DNA from: Campanula takesimana | Lineage: Eukaryota > Streptophyta > Magnoliopsida > Asterales > Campanulaceae | DNA: 64,000 nucleotides | Assembly (NCBI GenBank): GCA_026119855.1 | Contig: JAOWBW010000764.1 | Location: 620,001 to 684,000 of the forward strand | Direction: 5' to 3' | In this document: in pieces, positions 55,022 to 64,000 of the stretch | Numbering within the stretch: the stretch's first letter is position 1 | Layout: each line of letters begins with the position of its first letter | Program-made: the position numbers and the translations under genes | The notes under the pieces: generated by a model | What the model saw: the letters and a program-made list of their open reading frames with translations, nothing else | The model's database searches: none | What the model was told of the DNA's origin: nothing

Positions 55022-55207
55022 TAATACTTTAGTACCCCTTCTTTTCAACTTGCACTTATCTTTGATAACTTAAAGTGGTAGGGCATAATGTCTTGAACCA
55101 AATAAGGCAAAGCCATGTGAATCTTTTTCTATTCCTTCACCTGCTATGTTTGTCAACTTTCCTTCTCTTATCCCTTCTTACATACTCCCATTTTAAGTGC
55201 CTCTCTC

Positions 55208-55216
55208 TATATATAT
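55208..55216 (+). promoter_or_regulatory. SAUR3 TATA box
   Basis: TATATATAT about 92-100 bp before the ATG, with TTTTAAGTGCCTCTC just upstream as in SAUR1 and SAUR2. Confidence 0.75.
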
Positions 55217-55307
55217 CAATGTATTTTGACATTTTCATTTCAATTCAAATCATAAACAGATCATAGATATAAACTTTAAATTTCATATTTGGCTATCTGA
55301 TCATAGA

Positions 55308-55604
55308 ATGGGCATGGGGATCAAAAGGATTGTGCATGCCAAACAAAAGCTCAGACGAACCATTTCACTCAAACACGCGTCTTTTGGCTCTACAAATGTT
55401 CCTAAAGGTCACTTTGGGGTTTATGTAGGGGAGACAAATAAGAGATTTGTCATTCCGATATCTTACTTGAGCCATCCTTTGTTCCAAGAGTTGTTACATT
55501 GGGCTGAAGAGGAATTCGGGTTTGATAATTCAGTGGGAGGTCTAATCATTCCTTGTAGTGAAGATTACTTCAAATGTCTCATTTGTATGATAAGATCTAC
55601 ATAA
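55308..55604 (+). CDS. SAUR family protein 3
   Basis: 98 residues, one exon, MGMGIKRIVHAKQKLRR start. Complete SAUR core: NVPKGHFGVYVGET, KRFVIPISYLSHPLF, LHWAEEEFGFDNSVGGL, IIPCSEDYFKCLICM. Closest to SAUR2. It lies 3.35 kb from SAUR2 once the Tork-like element is subtracted, close to the 3.16-kb SAUR1-SAUR2 spacing, so it is the third unit of the tandem array. The upstream promoter segment (GTGGTAGGGCATAATGTC, CCATGTGAATC) is conserved; a MITE lies about 190 bp before the TATA box. The predicted role is auxin-linked control of cell expansion. Confidence 0.95.
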   Translation: MGMGIKRIVHAKQKLRRTISLKHASFGSTNVPKGHFGVYVGETNKRFVIPISYLSHPLFQELLHWAEEEFGFDNSVGGLIIPCSEDYFKCLICMIRST

Positions 55605-55904
55605 TATCTCATATTTTGAATTTTTTTTTTTGGGCGAATTGCCATCTATTTAATTTTGAATCACCAAAGGTGACAAGATCATCTCTTTCAGTTTTGGAAG
55701 CAAATATTAGTGTGAAATCTTTTCTCTTCAGCAATTGATTAGTTCACATTCTGATTTTTGAACTTTGGAGATAATCTTTTGTCTTGGTCCAAAATATACA
55801 AATGTTGTTCTGGCTCAAGCACGGATTTGTCAGACCGTAAGCTTCTTCTACATTTCTCTGGCCTTCAAGAGCTACCTTATATAGTCTTAGATATTGAAAA
55901 AGTC

Positions 55905-55990
55905 AGAGGTTTCATCTCAAAACCAATTGGCGATGAGAAAACTAGCCCGGGATCTTTATATATTGAAGATAGCATTATATAGTTAATTCC
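55905..55990 (-). mobile_element. TRIM LTR fragment
   Basis: On the minus strand it resembles the LTR of the 334-bp TRIM (GATCCCGGGCTAG, ACCAATTGG.TTTGAG) but has no primer site. Confidence 0.5.
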
Positions 55991-56364
55991 TAATGCGAGA
56001 TTATTGCTTCACCAGATATAACATGTAGGAATCAAATAAGTTTGTTGGGAAGTTCAAGACTAATTTGAAGAGAGGCATACTAGAAAAATGAGGAAGCCAA
56101 CATAAAACCTGATAAACTAGTAAGAGATTCATATGGGTTTTGCCATATTTGGTTGCAGGCATAATGCAAGTTGATGAAAAGAGCATAATGCTAGTAATAT
56201 TCTCCAGACTATTTTCACCTTGTTATCTTCTCTTTAGATCAAACAACGCGTTAACTACCCCGATATTAGATTTTGAGCATGTTCTTGAAATTTAAGATAG
56301 GGAATCACGTTCCGCTGTCAAATAATCAAAGTACTTATACATGGGTATATATTTTAGCGGGCAA

Positions 56365-56622
56365 ACTCCGTTTTCATCCATTGTACTTTACATGATGTTT
56401 CACTTTTACCATTTTTTTTCTTCCAAAAATACCATTGTAGTTTGGCAAATGTATCATTTTGACCCCAAATCCGTGGCTAAATCCGCAACTAATCCGTGCC
56501 TCAATCCGCGATTTTGGGGTTAAAATGATATGTTTCCCAAAGTACAATGGTATTTTTGAAAGAAAAAAATTACAATGGTTAAAGTGAAACATACTTGAAA
56601 GTAGAATGGATGAAAACGGATT
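56365..56622. mobile_element. Fold-back MITE
   Basis: About 258 bp. The left arm (CTCCGTTTTCATCCATTGTA, CACTTTTACCATTTTTTTTC) pairs with the right arm (GGATGAAAACGGAT and its preceding 90 bases) almost throughout. The central loop is about 50 bp and GC-richer. No coding potential. Confidence 0.75.
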
Positions 56623-56666
56623 ACTCTCTTTGATAATATAACGACTATGAAGAAAAAGTTAAAACC

Positions 56667-57517
56667 TGATATTAGGAATAATATGGGGAGAACAAAATCA
56701 GTTTATTCCCTTGTGTCCAATTGCCGAGTACATACATAGACGTGTCCAAAATCTAACCGGAACCGGCTAATCGGAGGTTTTTTAACCGGTCAAAACCGGT
56801 CAAACCTGGCTAAACGGTTAACCGTGAACCGTCTCAACCATCAACCGTATTTTCAAGGTTCGGTTAAGGTTAGTCCATTTTGATAACCGTCAACCGGCGG
56901 TTATAACCGGGAAGCAACCGCCGGTTCAACCGTCTATACTAACCGTCAGTTTCTTACCATTTTCGAGTTAGTTTTAAGAATTACAGTCAGTTTTTTTAAA
57001 CAATTTCAGTCAGTTTTTTAACGATTTCAGTTAGTTTTCTAACAAAATTGGTGTTTTTATTTCATTTTCAGTTAGTTTCTTAATGATTTTTAGTCAGTTT
57101 TCTAACAAAATCCTAAAAAACTGTTTCTTTTTAAAATTAAAAAAATAAATAATTGAAAAAGTCTCATAACCGGGTTAACCGGCAAAACCGGCTTAACCGG
57201 TTTAATCGTTAACCGGATAATCGTAACCGGATGTGGCGGTTAGAAGGTTACTCCACGGTTAGGGATTACCGGTAAAATTAACCGGCGGTTATAACCGGCT
57301 AACCGGCGGTTAACCGGCATGGACACGTCTACATACAATCTTTATACAAGAATCCTTCCTTGAAGAAGAAGACTACTACTCCTATAATTTAGCTCTTAAT
57401 ACAAATCCCTACCTAAATTACATCCTACCAAATAGGAAAGGATATACAACAAACAAAAAAGATGATATGCTGAGATCTCCTTGAGAATCTCGGAGGATCT
57501 CGATCATTATCTCAACA
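56667..57517 (-). repeat. LTR of an Ale-type copia element, with a hAT-like insert
   Basis: On the minus strand it starts TGTTGAGATAATG after the polypurine tract and ends CTAATATCA. Without the insert and its duplication it is about 250 bp, a usual size for Ale-type LTRs. The partner LTR lies outside the window. Confidence 0.7.
56738..57330. mobile_element. Non-autonomous hAT-like element rich in AACCGG
   Basis: 593 bp with AGACGTGTCCA and its complement at the ends, flanked by ACATACAT and ACATACAA (8 bp, one mismatch). The eight-base duplication and terminal sequence suggest the hAT superfamily. The interior 57-bp margins are crowded with direct and inverted AACCGG/CCGGTT words, at least 20 in total. 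No transposase. Confidence 0.75.
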
Positions 57518-57536
57518 CCCCCCCCCCCCTCAAGTT
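57518..57536 (-). other. Polypurine tract of the Ale-type element
   Basis: On the minus strand AACTTGAGGGGGG... directly precedes the LTR start. The G run is 12 or so long. Confidence 0.8.
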
Positions 57537-60207
57537 GGAGCGTGCAAATCACAAATGCCCAACTTGCCCAGAAGATGTAGGAACTGTTGACTGCCCAACG
57601 CTTTAGTAAGAAGATCAGCCAACTGTGAAGTCGTATGAACATAGGCAGTTGTGATGACACTTGACTGAACAGCATCACGAACAAGATGACAATCAACTTC
57701 AATATGTATGGTTCGCTCATGATGGACAGGATTTTGGGCCATATGCAATGCGGATTGACTATCACTCAAAACAGTCATAGGAGCGGAATGTGAAATGCCG
57801 AACGAACCAAGCAAACTACGCAGCCATTTTAATTCACACGTTGCACTCGCCATTGAACGATATTCTGCCTCGGCCGATGATCGTGAAATGGTAGTTTGTT
57901 TCTTGGTTTTCCAAGAGATCGGAGAGTGACCCAAGAAAACAAAATAAGCAGTAAGAGAGCGCCGAGTAAGAGGACAACTTGCCCAATCAGAGTCACAATA
58001 TGCTCGGAGATGAAAACTTGAATCACGGCGCAACAAAAGACCCTGGCCCGGACGATTCTTATGATACCGAACAATACGCAGAGCGGCTGTCCAATGAGCC
58101 TTCTTAGGCCTAGTCATGAACTGTGCAAGAGTATGCACACTGTAGGATAGCTCCGGGCGAGTAATAGTAAGATAGATAAGTCAACCAACAAGTCGCCTAT
58201 AAGCCTCAGGATCTCGTAAATCATCGTCTTCAATCAAAGCCAAACGGTGATTCTGTTTAATAGGAGTAATGGTTGGACGTGCGCCAAGAAGACCAACCTC
58301 AGAAAGTATATCAAGCGCATACTTGCGCTGAGACAGAAAAATACCATCAGGATGTGTCGCCACCTCCAGACCCAAAAAATACTTAAGACGCCCAAGATCT
58401 TTCATGTGAAAACAACGACCAAGATATGCCTTGAATTGGTTAATAGCATCTGAATCATCCCCACCAGTAACCAAGTCATCAACATAGACCAGAACATGTA
58501 TCTCAGCAGCGGAAGTCTTTAAAGAGAACAAGGAATAGTCAGAGCATGATTGAACAAATCCATACCTCTTCAACGCCACAGAGAGTTTTGCAAACCAACA
58601 ACGAGGGGCTTGCCGAAGACCATATAACGATTTCTTAAGTTTACAAACCTTCCCAGAGGACGAATCCGGATGTCCCAAAGGCACTTTCATATACACATCC
58701 TCACTAAGATCACCGTGTAAAAAAGCATTGTGAACATCCATTTGATGAAGTTTCCATCCTTTAACCACAGCAATGCTAAGAAATACTCGCACCGTAACCA
58801 TTTTGATGGTGGGTGCAAATGTCTCCTTGAAGTCAATACCTTCAACTTGTTTATTTCCTAAAATCACAAACCGAGCTTTACAACGCTCAATTGTCCCATC
58901 AGCATTGTACTTGATTTTATAGACCCATTTGTTACCAATTACCTTCTTATCAAGAGGAGCATCCACCAACTCCCATGTGCCATTCTGATCAAGAGCATTA
59001 AGCTCTTTAGCCATAGCCTCGCGCCACTGCGGAAGTTTAACTGCTTCACTAAAATGTTTCGGCTCCAAACCTGAATCAATAGCCGCCAAGAAACAACGAT
59101 GTGCAGGCGAGAATTTAGTGCAATTGACAAAATGTGATAAGGGATAACGAGTACCTGAAGATTTGGATTGAGAAGATGGACGAGACGGGGGTGTAGCTTG
59201 AGTGTTATTCACCTGTGATCGTCCCAACTCATAATCAGAAGATGGATATCTGGTAGAAGGAACTTTAACCCTCTGACCACGGCCTAAATTTTCTGGCTCA
59301 ATCAACTCGGCAGGCTGTGCAACCTGTTCAGACAACTGTGCTGGAATCTGTTCTATCAACTGGTCAGTCACTTGGTCAGTCAGTTGGTCGGAAACTGGGT
59401 CAGGAACTTCATCAACGGCTGGGATCTGTGTTGCCAACTGTCCGATCATCTGTGGAGCGGGTTGTGCAGTCAACTCACCAGCCATATGTATATCGTCTTC
59501 ACAGTCATCCGTATCATTGGAGGGACAAAGAAAGATATCAGGATCCGTGTATGTTCCATCTTGGTCATCCCTGTCATGAGCAAAAGGGAACACTTTTTCC
59601 ACAAAAACAACATCCCGAGAAACGAGCAACTTATTCTCATCAAGATCATACGCATACTATCCTTTACCAAGAGGATACCCCAAGAACACACATCTCCTGC
59701 TTCGACTTGCAAATTTATCATTATCACGCCGAGAATAATGAACATAACATAAAGACCCAAACACTCGAATATGTGAGTAAGAAGGAGGTTTCCCAAAAAT
59801 AATTTCATAAGGAGTTTTCCCGTTTAACAATTTTGAGGGGGTTCGATTAATTAGATGCCCAGCTGCCAACACACACTCCACCCAGAATATAACCGGTAAT
59901 TTTGCTTGAAACATTAAAGCACGAGACACATTCAAAATATGTCTATGCTTTCTTTCCACCCTTCCATTTTGTTGGAACGTACGAACACAAGTAGTGTGAT
60001 GTTCAATTCCATGTTCAAGAAAATATTTTTCCAAACAAGTAAATTCCGTCCCATTATCACTCCTTATTTTCTTAACTTGTTTATTAAATTGCCGCTCCAC
60101 CATGGCAAGAAAAATTTTCAAAATTTGGGAAACATCACTCTTGGATTTGACCAAATAAACCCATACCGCACGAGAACAATCATCCACAATGGTTAAAAAA
60201 TAAACAG
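57530..60207 (-). pseudogene. Ale-type copia pol: integrase end, RT, RNase H
   Basis: Minus-strand frame from the integrase core (FLTIVDDCSRAVWVYL, IRSDNGTEF, QQNGRVERKHRHIL) through RT (WVYKIKYNADGTIERCKARFV, MDVHNAFLHGDL, KSLYGLRQAPRCWFAKL, VLVYVDDLVTGG) to RNase H (YCDSDWASCPLTRRS, ISRSSAEAEYRSMA, HHERTIHIEVDCHLVRD). The phrase SRSSAEAEYRSMA is typical of the Ale/Retrofit group. Two in-frame stops break an otherwise continuous frame: TAG at about 59657 (in GYPLGKG-stop, usually Trp) and TGA at about 58181. The N-terminal half is cut off at 60207 by a Tekay-type LTR; gag, protease and the other LTR should lie beyond the window. Confidence 0.92.
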
Positions 60208-62410
60208 TGTCGCGTCCCAGACCCGTGGTCCTACTTGGCCCCACGTTCGGGACACGATTGGAAGACGTTATAAAACACCTTTGAAAATTTTCGAAATGTC
60301 CTTTTAGAAAGTGGAACAAAAACACACTTGAAGTTCAAAGACTTCACTTAACTTGAAACAAACTTTTACAAACACTTTCACAACGAAAGTACTTAGCCCG
60401 AAGGCTTACAAACTTTTAAACAAATGTACATACATCAACATTTACCAAAATAGATGTAACCATAAGAAGTACGGGTACTCTACCCAAAGGGTTTACATTT
60501 ACATAATGTAACATTCACAAAACAAGTCCCAACTCTTACCAATCCAACGTCCTCCCGTGCCAAGTGTCCTATCCCCTGGACCCGCCTTTATCTAAAACAG
60601 TAAACAAATAAGGGTGAGAATAAATCTCAGTAAGCTACTAAAATGCAACTACGTTACATGCTGATATGATAATCATAAAGAACAATATCAACAAGTAATC
60701 ATATAGCGAATAACATGAGAGATAACATCAACTCATATATCACATTTATCACATAGCCCACACTCCGGTGGATACCAAGCCAAGGTTTAACCAATAACCA
60801 TAACCGATGAGAATACCATCTGAGAAACCCATCAGAGAAAACCATCTGAGCAGCATAAATAGCTGAAGCCGGGATCCCGAAAACCAAACCATAACCAATA
60901 GAACCAAGTAACCAGAGAGGGAAATATGACACAAAGTCATAACCCAAATACTCACCAAAAGGAGCAATTCATCCCATCCAAGGCCAATCTGGACTGGGGA
61001 AACAAAGAAGGCGCAGTGGAGACCTTATAGTGAACTTGGCTTGTGTGCCACTATAATTCTCCCACCGCCTGACTCAGAAGCTCCAATGGAAAACCTTATA
61101 GTGGACTTACCTGTACCGCTATAATTCTTCCATTGGCTGACTCCACTCCACAACAAGACCAGCTGGACTTTTCACAAGAAGCACAGTAATGAATACTTGC
61201 TAAACAAAACCCGGGGCATTTAATCCAAGAAGGAACTAAGCCAATTACATCACAAGATGCACACGAAATATTTCTCATAAAAAGTCCATAATAAGGACAT
61301 TTAGTCACAACCAAACCTTTTTCATTACGACATAAAAGTCATATACATTCACATTTCGGTCCTAAACAACCCCAAGGACAACACAAACATTTTCCCTCTT
61401 GTACCCAAGTGAAACAAACTATCAAACCTGGAAAACAGAGGGGGTGCGCACGCCCCAACCACCAGGGTGCGCGCGCTTCCAATCATCAGATCCTCACATT
61501 TTTTGGTCACTTAAGGGTGCGCGCGCCCCACCCAAAAGGGTGCGCACGCCTCCCTTCATCAGACACTTTTTCCTAAATTGGTCAATAGGGTGCGTGCGCC
61601 TCCTTATCTAGGGTGCGCGCGCCCCCTCTTATTTTGGGCCAAATCCCAGATTCTTCCTTAGTTCAATTTTTACTCCTTCCGTCCCACAAGTATAACATAT
61701 ATACTACACAACTTAAGCAACTTTCATTAAGGTTACAAATTGGGTTTCCACACCATTACCATACTCAGCAAAAACCAATTTTATATACTCCCTTTATCCC
61801 AAAATTACAAGTATAGCAAATATTACCCAAATCACAAAATTAACAAGTAGAAGTATCAAATATAGCATATATGACTATTTTAACATTTAAAGGGGAATTA
61901 GTAACTTACCTAGTTCCGGAAAAAGTATCGCTGAAATAAGTTTTGTTCGGCTAGAAATGACCTACTCGACGTCCTGATCATTTTTATATAATTAATTTTT
62001 AAAACGGGTAAGTAAATAAAAAGAATTAAATCGAAATGGGTCGAACTTACCTTTTTCTCCTAACCCTAGGTTGAACGTAGAAGAAAGTTGCAGAACATAT
62101 TGTTTACACAGAGAAGGAAAGAGAGAAGGGATAAGTTATAAGGATTTTCCCATTTTTACAATTTGGTCACCCAACTTTCAAAGTTAACACTTAAACCCCT
62201 TAACTCAAATTTTCAACAAGGACCCTAAAGTTTCAACTTAATCATTTAACTCCTTTAATCATTATTTTTACTAACTAAGTAAATAACACAAATAATCAAG
62301 TATGATATGCAAATCATAAAATATGATGCAACACATAAAATGCACACATAAGTCAAATAAAAATCCCCAAAATTATAAAATAAATAGGGACGGGTTCTGG
62401 AGTCGCTACA
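60208..62410 (-). repeat. Tekay-2 3' LTR
   Basis: 2203 bp, TGTCGCGTCCC to GTCGCTACA on the plus strand. On the minus strand a CTTATAACTT box near 62133-62142 is followed by a CT-rich leader. Six GC-rich modules (GGGTGCGCGCGCCCC type) lie at 61442-61625. A roughly 70-bp imperfect duplication with CCTTATAGTG and GCTATAATTC motifs is at about 61018-61145. MITE-like ends are seen near 61672 and 61788. No gene. Confidence 0.88.
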
Positions 62411-62427
62411 ATCACTCCCCCTTAAAG
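62411..62427 (-). other. Tekay-2 polypurine tract
   Basis: On the minus strand CTTTAAGGGGGAGTGAT precedes the LTR start TGTAGCGACTCC. Confidence 0.85.
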
Positions 62428-62450
62428 AAAATTCGTCCCGAATTTCAGGG

Positions 62451-64000
62451 TTACTTACTGAGGCCCTCAAACAACCAAGAGTACTTCCTCTCGATCTCTT
62501 CCCGAAGCTCCCAGGTCGATTCTTCCACATTGTGATTTCTCCACACAACTCGAATAAGAGGAATACTTTTGTTTCTCAATTCTTGCACCTTCGAATCAAT
62601 GACTTGGACCGGATGTTCCTCATAAGACATACTCGGCTCAATATCTTCGGGAACCTCAGATAGAACATGAGAAGAATCATACACATACTTCCGAAGCATA
62701 GAAATATGAAACACATTATGGATCTTATCAAGAGAAGGAGGTAATGCAAGACGATAAGCCCGATCCCCCACTCTTCCAAGAATCTCAAATGGACCAATAT
62801 ACCTCGGAGCAAGCTTGCCTTTCTTTCCATATCTTCGAATACCAATCTTAGGGGAAACCTTCAAAAACACAAAGTCACCTTTTTCGAACTCAAGGTCTCG
62901 CCTCCGATGATCAGCATAGCTTTTCTGTCTACTCTGGGCAGTACTCAAACGATCTCGAATAAGTTTAACCTTCTCAACTGAATCATTAACCATCTGAACA
63001 CCCCAAATCTTGGCTTCTCCCACTTCATCCCAACAAATAGGAGATCGACATTTCCTCCCAAGGCTTCATAAGGAGCCATCCCAATACTGGACTGAAAACT
63101 GTTATTATAAGCAAACTCTACGAGAGGCAAATGAATATCCCACGAATCTGAAAAATCAACTGAGCAAGCCCTCAACATGTCCTCAAGAATCTGAATAGTT
63201 TTTCGGACTGACCATCTGTTTGAGGATGAAAAGCTGTACTAAATCTCAACTCTGAACCCAAAGATTTTTGAAATGCTTGCCAAATCGAGATGTGAATCTA
63301 GGGTCACGATCTGATACAATGCTCACTGGAACTCCATGTAACCTCACGATCTCATTAATATACAAAGTTGCAAGCTTTTCCATAGAATAACCAATCTCAA
63401 TAGGTAGAAAATGAGAAGACTTTGTCAATCTATCAACAATCACCCAAACTGCATCAAACTTCTTCGAGTACGAGGTAACCATGTCACAAAATCCATAGTA
63501 ACATGTTCCCACTTCCATTCCGGAATCTCTAACGGTTGAAGCAATCCTGCGGGCCTTTGATGTTCAGCTTTAACTTGTTGACATGTTAAACACCTGGATA
63601 CATAATCCGCTATTTCCCTCTTCATATTATTCCACCAAAAGTGTTGCTTCAAATTCCGATACTTTTTAGTACTCCCGGGATGAATAGTATACCTTGATTT
63701 ATGGCCTTCATCAAGAACTTAGTGTTTAATCCCATCAACATTAGGTACACACAACCGACCTCTGAAAGTTAATACTCCTTCAGAACTGAGGGAGAAATCC
63801 TCAAATTTACCTTCTTTGATTTTGTCCATAATCTTTACCAACTCCGGGTCATCCTTCTGAGCTTCCTTTATTTGTTGAACTAAAGTTGGAAATACTCGAA
63901 TATTCGCAAAAATAGCTCCATGCTTTGATTCATAAGGACTCCAATCTCGAGCATCCTCCAACATCTTCCATTCCCGCACCATCAATGGAGCTACATAAGA
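62451..64000 (-). pseudogene. Tekay-2 pol, integrase to chromodomain, runs off the window
   Basis: Minus-strand Tekay-type integrase. From the window edge: RNase H-integrase linker (FPTLVQQIKEAQKDDPELV), a TAA at 63719, zinc finger (FWWNNMKREIADYVSRCLTCQQ), core pieces MDFVTWLP, VWVIVDRLTKSSHF, VSIVSDRDPRF and LVEFAYNNSFQSSIGMAPYE, then RYIGPFEILGRVGDRAYRL. It ends in a chromodomain-like segment, PVQVIDSKVQELRNKSIPL with VEESTWE. Frame changes occur at about 63465, 63285 and 63055. The element is related to, but clearly distinct from, Tekay-1. Confidence 0.92.

Overview
This window is nuclear DNA of a flowering plant, almost certainly a eudicot. It holds SAUR (small auxin up RNA) genes, plant lineages of Ty1/copia and Ty3/gypsy LTR retrotransposons, and many short MITEs with CTCCCTCCGTCCC-type ends. 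There are no bacterial operons, Shine-Dalgarno sites, tRNA or rRNA genes. The species cannot be named from the sequence.

The host genes form one SAUR cluster that has been split by transposons. Two SAUR pseudogenes lie on the minus strand (6488-6783 and 7718-8010). Three intact 98-residue SAUR genes lie on the plus strand (22314-22610, 25474-25770, 55308-55604). The plus-strand genes repeat every 3.2-3.4 kb once the transposon at 27944-54426 is subtracted. The two arms point away from each other and are separated by a Tekay-type gypsy element at 8800-18710 (5-bp target duplication GATTA). Flanking blocks are repeated with the genes, so MITE and TRIM insertions can be checked against empty paralogous sites.

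Layout: 1-900, repeat-derived sequence with a minus-strand promoter; 917-4906, the 3' end of a Sirevirus-like copia element (late ORF, polypurine tract, LTR); 4907-5810, gypsy debris with an orphan ORF; 5810-8799, SAUR pseudogenes in a roughly 1.1-kb tandem duplication; 8800-18710, Tekay-1 with a second LTR element inside its right LTR; 18711-27943, SAUR genes 1 and 2 with MITEs and a TRIM; 27944-54426, a Tork-like copia element broken by a Helitron-like/unknown block (about 28906-33417) and by a second, minus-strand copia element (36006-53180, target duplication GTTAG), which itself contains a Tat/Ogre-type gypsy element (37430-53073); 54427-56660, SAUR 3; 56667-60207, an Ale-type copia element on the minus strand with a hAT-like element in its LTR; 60208-64000, the 3' part of a second Tekay-type element inserted into the Ale element.

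All retroelement reading frames are broken, largely by stops of the kind produced by C-to-T transitions at Trp, Gln or Arg codons. The intact genes are the three SAURs. The most unusual signals are non-coding: (i) seven consecutive hairpins in the Sirevirus-like LTR (4355-4574) with a near-invariant nine-base loop and stems that change while staying paired; (ii) arrays of short GC-rich palindromes in several unrelated LTRs, three of which share the same 22-23 / 50-52 bp spacing; (iii) satellite-like tandem repeats and an antisense ORF in the 3' region of the Tat element.
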